Shown here: positions 1 to 6,443 of the stretch, piece after piece
Layout: every line of letters begins with the position of its first letter
Numbering within the stretch: position 1 is the first letter of the stretch
From: Solirubrobacterales bacterium
GTDB lineage: Bacteria > Actinomycetota > Thermoleophilia > Solirubrobacterales > 70-9
Reading direction: 5' to 3'
DNA: 9,073 bases
NCBI GenBank assembly: GCA_030835185.1
Contig: JAUQWL010000042.1
Location: 1-9,073 of the forward strand
Notes under the pieces: model-generated
What the model was told of the DNA's origin: nothing
What the model saw: only the letters and a program-made list of their open reading frames with translations
Databases searched by the model: none
Made by a program: the position numbers and the translations under genes

Positions 1-85
1 CACCTGGCTTCGTCGACGCTCGGGCAACTCGCTCATTGCCGGAGGGCAAATCGCTTCGTGCCCTCGCTTTACTCCTTGCCAGGTG
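1..85. repeat. Structured intergenic segment bounded by an 8-bp inverted repeat
   Basis: CACCTGGC at 1-8 is the exact reverse complement of GCCAGGTG at 78-85. Inside are two smaller stem-loops: GGCAA (23-27) with TTGCC (36-40), and GAGGGCA (42-48) with TGCCCTC (59-65) around a 10-nt loop. A short direct repeat also occurs: GGGCAACTCGCT (22-33) and GGGCAAATCGCT (44-55), 22 bp apart with one mismatch. No convincing reading frame is present. The outer repeat begins at the first base of the window, so the element may extend further left. It lies downstream of lhgO on the minus strand and could be transcribed as part of its 3' region, or it could be a chromosomal interspersed repeat. Function is unknown. 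Confidence 0.45.
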
Positions 86-127
86 CACCCGGGAGGCCCC
101 GGAAAAGCACCCGCTGCGGGGGACGGC

Positions 128-311
128 CGAGACTCGCTGACTCTGCTCGGGACGCTCGTAGGCCCGGCTTCGCCGGGGGCCTCCTCGGCTCCGGGTTGAC
201 GCTGCGGCGAGACTCGCTGCGTGGGTGGTTGATGCTCGGTGGCCGCCTTCGGCGTTGCCCCCTCGGGCTGGTTTCGACGCTGACCCGAGATTCGCTGGTG
301 GTTGGTTCTGG
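128..311. repeat. Degenerate ~79-bp tandem repeat with conserved hairpin (2 units plus a partial third)
   Basis: The box CGAGACTCGCTG occurs at 128-139 and 208-219, and as CGAGATTCGCTG at 286-297, giving periods of 80 and 78 bp. Units 1 and 2 also share the rest of their length: a GCTCG-rich stretch, a hairpin with a TTC loop, a CCTCGG-like stretch, then GACGCTG before the next box. The hairpins are at 160-182 and 241-259. Their stems differ in sequence but share the loop and a 2-nt bulge on the 3' arm, three pairs from the base (GG at 178-179, TT at 255-256). The third unit keeps the box and a GGTGGTTG-like stretch (compare 225-232), then runs out at the lhgO stop codon (312-314). Periods of 80 and 78 cannot both keep a reading frame, which argues against coding. 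It could act as an RNA 3' element, a transcription barrier or an interspersed repeat. Confidence 0.55.
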
Positions 312-1523
312 TCAGGTGATTTCGTCGGCGATCAGCCGGGCGAGGGCGAGGGAGGAGGTGGCGGCGGGCGAGGGGGCGTTCCTGACGTGGAGGGCCGGGC
401 CGGTCTTTTCGATCAGGAAGTCATCGATCAGCTTTCCGTCGCGGCCGAGGGCCTGGGCGCGGATTCCGGCCGGGCCTGGTTCGACGTCGCCCGGGCGCAG
501 GTCGGGCACCAGCCTGCGGGCCTCCCTGACAAGCAGGCGCGGGCTGATTGAATGAAGGACCTCGTTCGCTGTCGCCCCGGGGAAGCGCCGGATCAGACGC
601 CAGGTGCCCGGCCACAGTGCTGTGTCGCGAAGGTCGTCCATCCGCACGGTGGACAGCTCGTAGCCGTCGCGGGCGGCGACCAGCATCGCAGTCGGGCCGA
701 TCAGCACCGAACCGTCATGGCCCCGGGTCAGGTGGGCTCCCAGGAAGGGCAGTTCCGGGTCGGGCACCGGGTAGATGTTTCCCCTGACCAGGGCCGCCCT
801 ATCCGGTCGTATCTTCAGGTAGGAGCCCCGGATGGGCACGATGCGGGGCTCGGTGTCACCTCCGGTCAGCCTGGCCAGCCGGTCGGCCTGCAGGCCTCCG
901 CAGAAGACAGCCCGCTCTGCCCGCAGGCTTCCCCGTCCGGTCTGGATCGCAAGCCCGTCCGATTCGGGGTCCGCGTCGACCACCGGGGTGGCGAGGTGGA
1001 TCGAGCCGCCGGATCGCTCGATGTCGGCGGCAAGAGCATCACCGACCCAGCTGAAGTCGACTACCGCCGTATGCGGGGAGTGCAGAGCGGCGATGCCCCT
1101 GGCCGCGGGTTCGATCGTGGTGATCACTTCGGGCCCGACGCGGGCCAGTCCCGGCACGCCGTTGGCCCTGGCCCGTTGCTCCAGCCGATCGAGTCTGGCG
1201 AGGTCACCGGCTTCGGTGGCGACGACGAGCTTGCCGTTGCGGTCGAAAGGGATGCCTTTGCTCCTGCAGTAGGCGGTCAGCTCCACCGCGCCCTCGGTGC
1301 ACAGCCTCGCCTTGAGCGAGCCCGGCTCGTAGTAGACGCCGGCGTGGATGACTCCGCTGGAATGCGAGGTCTGGTGGGCGCAGAGCCGGTCTTCGGCCTC
1401 GAGCAGCGTGAGGTCCGCATCCGGATGCCTGCCGAGGATCTCGCGCGCGACAGCCAGGCCGAGGATGCCCCCGCCGACCACCGCGAAGTCAGTCCGTCGC
1501 GGTGGGGGAAGGAAGCGGTCCAC
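312..1523 (-). CDS. lhgO: L-2-hydroxyglutarate oxidase (LhgO), FAD-dependent
   Basis: A 403-residue FAD-dependent oxidoreductase of the DAO fold. LhgO enzymes oxidise L-2-hydroxyglutarate to 2-oxoglutarate and pass electrons to the membrane quinone pool. The N-terminal dinucleotide-binding motif VVGGGILG is at residues 15-22. The family signature HQTSHSSGVIHAGVYY is at 50-65, followed by the SLKARLC segment (69-75). Further matches are PIRGSYLKI (230-238), the YPVPDP segment near 251-256, and the C-terminal FAD-contact region NAPSPAATSSLA (382-393). Length is normal for the family. The start is the GTG at 1521-1523, the furthest upstream start in frame. It leaves about nine residues before the Rossmann strand and has no clear Shine-Dalgarno sequence; a -10-like GATACT lies 7 nt upstream. 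The gene is 148 bp downstream of ctpE on the same strand and probably has its own promoter. A related glycerol-3-phosphate or D-amino-acid oxidase is less likely given the signature. Confidence 0.9.
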   Translation of the reverse strand: MDRFLPPPRRTDFAVVGGGILGLAVAREILGRHPDADLTLLEAEDRLCAHQTSHSSGVIHAGVYYEPGSLKARLCTEGAVELTAYCRSKGIPFDRNGKLVVATEAGDLARLDRLEQRARANGVPGLARVGPEVITTIEPAARGIAALHSPHTAVVDFSWVGDALAADIERSGGSIHLATPVVDADPESDGLAIQTGRGSLRAERAVFCGGLQADRLARLTGGDTEPRIVPIRGSYLKIRPDRAALVRGNIYPVPDPELPFLGAHLTRGHDGSVLIGPTAMLVAARDGYELSTVRMDDLRDTALWPGTWRLIRRFPGATANEVLHSISPRLLVREARRLVPDLRPGDVEPGPAGIRAQALGRDGKLIDDFLIEKTGPALHVRNAPSPAATSSLALARLIADEIT

Positions 1524-1530
1524 GGCCGGT

Positions 1531-1536
1531 AGTATC
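1531..1536 (-). promoter_or_regulatory. Candidate -10 element for lhgO (leaderless geometry)
   Basis: On the minus strand the hexamer GATACT ends 7 nt before the lhgO GTG. Transcription would then begin at or next to the start codon, giving a leaderless mRNA, which is common in actinobacteria. No good -35 hexamer is visible at 16-19 bp spacing, so this rests on the -10 likeness and position only. Confidence 0.3.
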
Positions 1537-1570
1537 GCCCGTCCGGGTTCCGCTCGACCTTCAGGCAGGG

Positions 1571-1585
1571 GAGTTGATTGAACTC
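1571..1585. promoter_or_regulatory. Inverted repeat upstream of lhgO, possible operator or stem-loop
   Basis: GAGTT (1571-1575) and AACTC (1581-1585) form a perfect 5-bp inverted repeat with a GATTG centre, 48-62 bp upstream of the lhgO start. It is nested between CAGGCAG (1562-1568) and CTGCCTG (1613-1619), which are reverse complements of each other. It could be a regulator site for lhgO or part of a loose stem-loop after ctpE. There is no T-run to mark an intrinsic terminator. Confidence 0.25.
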
Positions 1586-1671
1586 GTGGGCCGGGCGGGC
1601 GGTCGCCTCAGGCTGCCTGTACTGCGAGCTCGGTCCGGCTGCGGCGTCTGATTCCGAACTCCTGGGCCGCG

Positions 1672-4077
1672 TCAGCGCTCGAGGGGTGGAACGTCCTCTT
1701 CGTCGGTGGCCTCCCAGTCCTGGATGAACTGGAGCCTCCACATCAGGCTCGCCGCGACCAGCCCGAGGGCGGCCGAGAGCATCGTGATGAACCACTGGTC
1801 GGCAGAAAGCATCGACATACCGAAGAACTCACGCAGCGGTGTCACCGCGAGGATGCCGGCGAACAGTGCGCCGAGGCCGGAAACCATCGCAAGCATGTAG
1901 CTCTGAATCGCGATGTGGTCGCGGCCGGGTCCGCGTTCGAGCAGCAGCACGAAAGAGAGACCTAGCACTATCAGGGTCGTGGTCGCCGCGGTGCGGCCGT
2001 CCTCGAGCGTCCCGCCGGAAACCCCGTCGACCAGAAAGAAGGAGAGGATCGAGGCCAGCGCCGTAGCCAGGCCGGCAGGAAGAGCGAAGGCACCGAGCGC
2101 CCTGAGCAGACGACCGCGGTAGAGCGGGCCGTCGCTCGGTGCCAGGGCCAGGACGAACGAGGGGATGCCGATCGTCAGCAGGGCGGCAAGGGTCAGGTGG
2201 CGGGGCAGGAAAGGGAAAGCGAAGCCGGGAACCGAGACCAGCAGGATCAGCGCCGCAGCATAAACGGTCTTGGTCAGGTAGAGGCGGCCCAGCCGATGGA
2301 TGTTCCGGGCGATTCGCCGGCCCTCGGCGACCGCTTCCGGAAGCCTCGAGAACTCGTCCTTGAGCAGGACCACGTCTGCGACGCTCTTGGACACCTGACT
2401 GCCCGACCCCATCGCGACGGCCATGTCGGAACTCTTCAGGGCGGGCACGTCGTTGACGCCGTCGCCGATCATCGCCGTGTAACAACCGGCCTCGGAGAGG
2501 GCGGCTACAAGCTGTTTCTTCTGTTCGGGCTTGATCCGGCAGAAGATCGTATTCCCGCGCACGATTTCGGCCAGGCGGTCGGGGTCATCGGGCAGGTCGG
2601 TGCCTACCACGACTCCCGCATCCTCGGGGATGCCCACTGCGGTTGCGACGGAGACCACCGTGGCCTTGGCATCACCGGAGATCAGCTTCAGGTCGACGTT
2701 CTCCGAGCGCATCAGCTCGAGAGCCTCGGCCACGCCGGGCCTCAGGTTCTCCGACAGGACCACGAGCGCCACCGGCTCCAGCCCGGCCGGCGGTCCTTCT
2801 TCGGGTCCGGCGGGCAGGGCCTGGTCGGTCCGGGCGAGGGCGATCACCCGGTGCCCGAGGGCGGTTTCGGATTCGAGCCTCGCCGCCATCGTCTCCGGGA
2901 GCACGAGCGAACCGGACTCGATCATCACGTCCGGTGCGCCGAGCACCAGCGTCCGGGGCGCCTCTTCGCGGTCGAAGGTCAGTCCGCTCCATTTCCACTC
3001 GGAAGAGAAAACGATCTCGTCGACCACCCGCTCTGCCGACCCGGGGAACTCTTCGGCGATCGCTTCGAGCGTGCGGTTCTGTTCTCCGGCATTGGACGCG
3101 AATGCCCCGAGTTCCCGGCCGGCGAGCTTTGTGTCGGTGACGTAGGCCGGTTCGATCCCGACCAGGCTCAGATTGCCGTCGGTCAGGGTTCCCGTCTTGT
3201 CGATGCAGATCGTATCGACCGATGCCAGCGATTCGGTCGCACTCATCTGCTGGACGAGCGTGTCCCGACGCGCGAGTTTCACCGCTGCGACGGCGAAGGT
3301 GACGCTCATCAGGAGGACAAGACCCTCCGGGATCAGGGTGATCAGTCCGGCGGTCGCCGTCTGGGCCGCTTCGACCAGGTCGACCCGGCGGACGATCAGG
3401 GACCCGATCTGGAGGACAGCAAGGGGGACGAGCACCCAGGTACACGCGACGATCACCCTGTTCACCTCGTGCTGCAGCGGCGACGGATCGTGGCGGAAGG
3501 CCCTGGCTTCCCCGGCGATTCTGCCTGCGTAGCTGTCATCCCGAACCGCTGTCACTTCGCAGTAGCCGGAGCCCGAGAGCACGAAGCCGCCGGAGAAGAC
3601 GTCGTCTCCCTCGGTCTTGGAGACCCCGTCGGACTCGCCGGTGAGCATCGATTCGTCGACGGTCAGGCCGCGTGAGGAGACCACCCGGCCGTCGGCCACG
3701 ATCTGGTCCCCGGGGACCAGCCGGACCAGGTCGCCGGGCACGACTTCTTCGGCGAGCAACTCGACTTCCGTACCTTCGCGGATCACGCCGGCCCGCGGTG
3801 CGACGAGTACCGCGAGCCGGTCGAGGGTCTCCTTGGCCTTCATCTCCTGACGGATCCCTATCCACGAGTTGACGACGGCGATCAGGCCGAAGATCGCGTC
3901 CGCAAACAGTCCGAGCGAGAGGATCAGGATGAAGAAGACCCCGATAATCGCGTTGAACAGCGTGAAGACGTTGCCGGCGACGATGCTCGATGTCGACCGG
4001 GAGGTATGCGGCTCGGCCGGCCCGAGGTCTCGCAGCCGCCGTTCTGCTTCGGCGGCGGAAAGCCCCTGTTCGGGCAT
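1672..4077 (-). CDS. ctpE: CtpE-like P-type ATPase, probable Ca2+ transporter
   Basis: A complete P2-type cation ATPase of about 801 residues from the ATG at 4075-4077; a GTG at 4099-4101 would add eight. The ATG start gives an N-terminus closest to mycobacterial CtpE as I recall it. Numbered from the GTG, the actuator motif TGES is at 154-157, PEGL in the fourth membrane helix at 258-261, the phosphorylation site DKTGT at 301-305 (Asp301), a KGAPE-like LGAPDVM at 387-393, SGDAKAT at 475-481 and the hinge MIGDGVNDVPAL at 544-555. About ten membrane helices are visible: two near 44-83, two near 216-277 and six from 610 to the end. All catalytic motifs are intact. Mycobacterial CtpE is a Ca2+ uptake ATPase important for envelope integrity; the ion here is inferred from family likeness. 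The C-terminal tail is short and acidic. It is divergent from the F420 enzyme gene. Confidence 0.85.
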   Translation of the reverse strand: MPEQGLSAAEAERRLRDLGPAEPHTSRSTSSIVAGNVFTLFNAIIGVFFILILSLGLFADAIFGLIAVVNSWIGIRQEMKAKETLDRLAVLVAPRAGVIREGTEVELLAEEVVPGDLVRLVPGDQIVADGRVVSSRGLTVDESMLTGESDGVSKTEGDDVFSGGFVLSGSGYCEVTAVRDDSYAGRIAGEARAFRHDPSPLQHEVNRVIVACTWVLVPLAVLQIGSLIVRRVDLVEAAQTATAGLITLIPEGLVLLMSVTFAVAAVKLARRDTLVQQMSATESLASVDTICIDKTGTLTDGNLSLVGIEPAYVTDTKLAGRELGAFASNAGEQNRTLEAIAEEFPGSAERVVDEIVFSSEWKWSGLTFDREEAPRTLVLGAPDVMIESGSLVLPETMAARLESETALGHRVIALARTDQALPAGPEEGPPAGLEPVALVVLSENLRPGVAEALELMRSENVDLKLISGDAKATVVSVATAVGIPEDAGVVVGTDLPDDPDRLAEIVRGNTIFCRIKPEQKKQLVAALSEAGCYTAMIGDGVNDVPALKSSDMAVAMGSGSQVSKSVADVVLLKDEFSRLPEAVAEGRRIARNIHRLGRLYLTKTVYAAALILLVSVPGFAFPFLPRHLTLAALLTIGIPSFVLALAPSDGPLYRGRLLRALGAFALPAGLATALASILSFFLVDGVSGGTLEDGRTAATTTLIVLGLSFVLLLERGPGRDHIAIQSYMLAMVSGLGALFAGILAVTPLREFFGMSMLSADQWFITMLSAALGLVAASLMWRLQFIQDWEATDEEDVPPLER

Positions 4078-4107
4078 CGTTCCGGTTTCGGTTTCGAGCA
4101 CGCGCTG

Positions 4108-4113
4108 ATTGTC
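4108..4113 (-). promoter_or_regulatory. Weak candidate -10 element for ctpE
   Basis: On the minus strand GACAAT lies 6 nt before the alternative GTG start at 4101 and about 30 nt before the preferred ATG. It resembles a -10 hexamer, but no -35 was found at suitable spacing. If real, transcripts would start near 4101, and the ATG would have a short leader with only a weak GGAA in place of a Shine-Dalgarno sequence. Confidence 0.2.
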
Positions 4114-4142
4114 CCGATTTCGGTGGTCGAACGCGCGGGCAG

Positions 4143-4186
4143 CGGTCCGGGGGCGACTGCGAGGGGTTACGTGCCAAGCCGGACCG
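4143..4186. promoter_or_regulatory. Paired palindromes in the ctpE/F420-enzyme divergent region, possible operator
   Basis: CGGTCCGG at 4143-4150 and CCGGACCG at 4179-4186 are exact reverse complements with a 28-bp spacer. Each also contains a 7-bp palindrome (CGGWCCG); the centres are 37 bp apart. The second copy falls where the -35 region of the plus-strand gene would lie. This would suit a dimeric regulator acting on both genes. However, the same 8-mer also occurs inside the coding region at 4287-4294, so chance in GC-rich DNA is a real alternative. Confidence 0.22.
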
Positions 4187-4202
4187 AGCTCCCGTCGATC
4201 CG

Positions 4203-4208
4203 TATAAG
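4203..4208 (+). promoter_or_regulatory. Candidate -10 element for the F420-dependent oxidoreductase gene
   Basis: TATAAG matches five of six positions of the -10 consensus and ends 8 nt before the ATG at 4217. At a 17-bp spacing the -35 would be CGGACC (4180-4185), which keeps only the GAC core. The position implies a leaderless or nearly leaderless transcript. AAGG at 4206-4209 could instead serve as a ribosome-binding site, so the two readings compete for the same bases. Confidence 0.4.
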
Positions 4209-4216
4209 GTTCGCGA

Positions 4217-5263
4217 ATGTCGCTAAAGCTTGGTTTGTATCTCGGTTACTGGGGCATCGGTCCGCGTGGTCAGGAAGCTCTCGACACGGTCCGGTTTGCC
4301 GAAGAAGTCGGTTTTGAGTCGGTCTGGGTGGCCGAGTCCTACGGCTCCGACGTGGTCAGCGTACTCGCCTGGCTCGCCGGCCAGACCGAGAAGATCAAGC
4401 TCGGCGCGGCGATCCTGCAGGTTCCCGCGCGCCCGCCGGCCGCGGCGGCGATGGCCGGAGCGACGATCGACGCGCTGTCGGGTGGCCGGTTCATGTTCGG
4501 CTTCGGACCGTCCGGCCCGCAGGTGTCCGAAGGCTGGTACGGCGTGCCTTACTCGAAGCCGTGGGGCCGGACCCGCGAGTACGTCCAGGTCGTACGGGAG
4601 ATCATCGCGCGCAAGGAAAAACTCGACCACCAGGGTGAGCATTACCAGTTGCCGCTGCCCGACGGTCAGGGGAAACCGCTAAAGCTCAACTTCAAGCCCG
4701 AGCGCGATTACATCCCGGTATTCCTCGGAGCGATCGGCCGCAAGTCGGTCGAAATCGCGGCCGAGGTGGCTGACGGCTGGATCCCGATCTTCTTCAGCGT
4801 CGACCGCTTCGAAGAAGCCTGGGGCGAGCACATCGAAGCCGGTCTCGCCAGGGGCAATCGCAGCCGGGAGGACTTCGAGATATCGCCTTCGGTTCAGGTC
4901 GCGATCGACGGTGACCTCGAGGCCGCCCGCAACATGGTGCGGATGGGTCTCGTCCTCTACTTCGGCGGCATGGGCAGCCGCAAGACCAACTTCTACGTCG
5001 ACCTGGCCCACCGCTTCGGCTTCGGCGAGGTCGCCGATGAAGTTCAGAGGCTCTTTCAGGCCGGGGACAAGGAAGGCGCATTCAAGGCGCTGACCGACGA
5101 GGTCGTCAACACGGTCTCGTTGATCGGGACGGAAGCCGAAGTGGCCGAGAGGCTGGCCCGTTTCGGCGAAAACAGGATCGACCGCCTGATCGTCACACCG
5201 GTACACCCGGATCAGGCCGAGCAACATCACACGATCGAGCGTCTGGCTGAGTTGGCCAAGTGA
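4217..5263 (+). CDS. F420-dependent LLM-class oxidoreductase (Rv3520c-like)
   Basis: A 348-residue luciferase-like monooxygenase-fold protein. Such actinobacterial enzymes use reduced coenzyme F420 as hydride donor or oxidised F420 as acceptor; the substrate of this subfamily is not established to my knowledge. The N-terminus starts directly with the first barrel strand (LKLGLYLGYWG, 3-13). Typical LLM features follow: FAEEVGFESVWVAESYGSD (27-45), the LSGGRFMFGFGPSGPQV segment (87-103), EGWYG (105-109), GRTREYVQVVREI (117-129) and ADGWIPIFF (185-193). The pattern GYWG, AESYGSD, SGPQVxEGWYG and the GGMG segment (250-253) matches mycobacterial Rv3520c, about 347 residues, as I remember it. The ATG at 4217 fits that length. 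It is divergent from ctpE and 58 bp upstream of pntAA on the same strand, so co-transcription with the transhydrogenase is possible. Cofactor choice is inferred from family likeness; FMN is the alternative. Confidence 0.85.
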   Translation: MSLKLGLYLGYWGIGPRGQEALDTVRFAEEVGFESVWVAESYGSDVVSVLAWLAGQTEKIKLGAAILQVPARPPAAAAMAGATIDALSGGRFMFGFGPSGPQVSEGWYGVPYSKPWGRTREYVQVVREIIARKEKLDHQGEHYQLPLPDGQGKPLKLNFKPERDYIPVFLGAIGRKSVEIAAEVADGWIPIFFSVDRFEEAWGEHIEAGLARGNRSREDFEISPSVQVAIDGDLEAARNMVRMGLVLYFGGMGSRKTNFYVDLAHRFGFGEVADEVQRLFQAGDKEGAFKALTDEVVNTVSLIGTEAEVAERLARFGENRIDRLIVTPVHPDQAEQHHTIERLAELAK

Positions 5264-5300
5264 GGTCGAGGCCCGGACTTCCCGTTTCGCGTTCATTGTT

Positions 5301-5306
5301 TAGGCT
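5301..5306 (+). promoter_or_regulatory. Weak candidate -10 element for the pnt operon
   Basis: TAGGCT fits the TANNNT actinobacterial -10 pattern and lies in the only AT-richer patch (TTCATTGTTTAGGCT) of the 58-bp gap before pntAA. It ends 15 nt before the ATG and 9 nt before an in-frame TTG at 5316. No clear -35 was seen. It would allow the pnt genes to be expressed separately from the upstream oxidoreductase. Confidence 0.25.
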
Positions 5307-5321
5307 CACCCGGCCTTGTCC

Positions 5322-6443
5322 ATGAAGATCGGAGTACCGAAAGAAACCGCTGAAGGGGAGCGCCGTGTCGCGCTGGTCCCCGATGCCGTGCGCTCGCTGC
5401 TCGGGAAGGACGACGGGATCGCGATCGCTGTCGAGTCGGGGGCAGGCGACGCCGCGGGGTACCCGGACGTCCAGTACGAAGAGGCCGGAGCGAGTGTCGG
5501 ATCGCGTTCCGATGCGCTCGCCGGCGACGTCGTGCTCTCGGTCGCCGTGCCGTCGACCGCCGGGATCGCCGAGCTGAAGTCCGGCCAGGTGTTGATCACC
5601 CACCTCTCGCCGTGGACCGCGGCCGAGACCAACAACGCCCTTGCCGCGGCCGGCGTGACCGCTTTCGCCATGGAGGCGATTCCGCGCACGACCCGCGCCC
5701 AGGCGATGGACGCGCTGTCTTCGCAGGCCACCGCTGCCGGATACGCCGCAGCCCTGATCGCTTCGCGCGAGTCGGGCCGGTTCTGGGGCATGCTGACCAC
5801 TGCCGCCGGCACTATCCGTCCGGCCAAAGTGCTCGTACTCGGCGCCGGAGTCGCCGGTCTCCAGGCGATCGCCACCGCAAAACGACTTGGTGCGATCGTC
5901 ACCGGCTTCGATATCCGGCGTGCCGCCTGGGAGCAGATCGCTTCGCTCGGTGGTCGCCCGCTCGAACTCGACTTCATCCCTGATGCCGAGGATGAAGGCG
6001 GCTACGCGCGACCCCTGACCGAAGAGGAAAACGAGCAGGTCCGCCAGGCCCTGGCCGAGAACGCCGCCCGCCAGGACGTCATCATCACCACCGCCGCCAT
6101 TCCCGGTCGTGCCGCCCCGATCCTGATTACCGCCGACGCGGTTGCCAACATGGCGCCCGGTTCGGTGATCGTCGACCTCGCCGCCGAAACCGGCGGCAAC
6201 TGCGAGCTGACCGAGGCGGGCAAGACCGTCGACTCGGGCGGCGTGAGGATCGTCGGGCCGACCAACCTGCCCTCGGCGATGGCCGGGCACGCCTCCCAGC
6301 TCTACGCCAAGAACCTCGAGAACCTGCTCGGACTGATGATCGGCGAGGACGGATCGCTCGAGCTCGACTTCGAAGACGACATCATCGATGCGGCGTGCAT
6401 CGCCCATGACGGCGAAGTACGCGGCGAGAGGACGGCGAAGTAA
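5322..6443 (+). CDS. pntAA: NAD(P) transhydrogenase subunit alpha part 1 (PntAA, NAD(H)-binding domain I)
   Basis: A 373-residue soluble NAD(H)-binding subunit of the three-gene type of proton-translocating transhydrogenase; the complex moves hydride from NADH to NADP+ driven by inward proton flow. Residues from the ATG at 5322: the N-terminal MKIGVPKE typical of domain I, PRTTRAQAMDALSSQA (121-136), nucleotide-binding GAGVAGLQA (174-182), FDIRRA ending the second strand (196-201), TTAAIPGRAAPILI (256-269) and VDLAAETGGNCE (284-295). PRTTRAQ replaces the PRISRAQ known from Escherichia coli and Rhodospirillum, keeping the Arg-Ala-Gln core. There is no membrane segment, as expected for the split form. 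An in-frame TTG at 5316 would add two residues; the ATG fits the family better. No strong ribosome-binding site is visible. The TAA stop overlaps the pntAB start in TAATG. Alanine dehydrogenase shares this fold but is excluded by the downstream pntAB and pntB. Confidence 0.95.
   Translation: MKIGVPKETAEGERRVALVPDAVRSLLGKDDGIAIAVESGAGDAAGYPDVQYEEAGASVGSRSDALAGDVVLSVAVPSTAGIAELKSGQVLITHLSPWTAAETNNALAAAGVTAFAMEAIPRTTRAQAMDALSSQATAAGYAAALIASRESGRFWGMLTTAAGTIRPAKVLVLGAGVAGLQAIATAKRLGAIVTGFDIRRAAWEQIASLGGRPLELDFIPDAEDEGGYARPLTEEENEQVRQALAENAARQDVIITTAAIPGRAAPILITADAVANMAPGSVIVDLAAETGGNCELTEAGKTVDSGGVRIVGPTNLPSAMAGHASQLYAKNLENLLGLMIGEDGSLELDFEDDIIDAACIAHDGEVRGERTAK

Noticed and set aside
1..36. Minus-strand ATG at 34-36 starting a frame (MSELPERRRSQV) that runs off the left edge.
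   Set aside because: Only 12 codons are visible, there is no Shine-Dalgarno sequence, and the bases are part of the nested stem-loops. It may be a gene start, but the window cannot decide.
160..182. Hairpin read as a simple intrinsic terminator of lhgO.
   Set aside because: It lies about 130 nt past the stop, lacks a T-run and recurs in the tandem repeat, so it was treated as part of the repeat instead.
58..555. Plus-strand open frame of 165 codons through the repeat region and the end of lhgO.
   Set aside because: Its composition is Arg/Gly/Ser-rich, it overlaps the clearly real lhgO in antisense, and its repeats change frame between units (80 and 78 bp).
552..1532. Long plus-strand open frame (326 codons) antisense to lhgO.
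   Set aside because: It is a GC-driven shadow of lhgO with no recognisable motifs; lhgO has full family signatures.
1524..1671. Possible tRNA or small RNA in the gap, prompted by a GGGTTCC stretch near 1544-1551.
   Set aside because: No T-loop consensus, cloverleaf arms or acceptor stem could be built around it.
2197..3675. Plus-strand open frame of 492 codons antisense to ctpE.
   Set aside because: Rich in His, Asp, Gly and Arg with no domain; ctpE on the other strand has all P-type ATPase motifs.
5193..6407. Minus-strand open frame of 404 codons antisense to pntAA.
   Set aside because: Gly/Arg/Asp-rich shadow of a conserved enzyme gene, with no start signal or motif.
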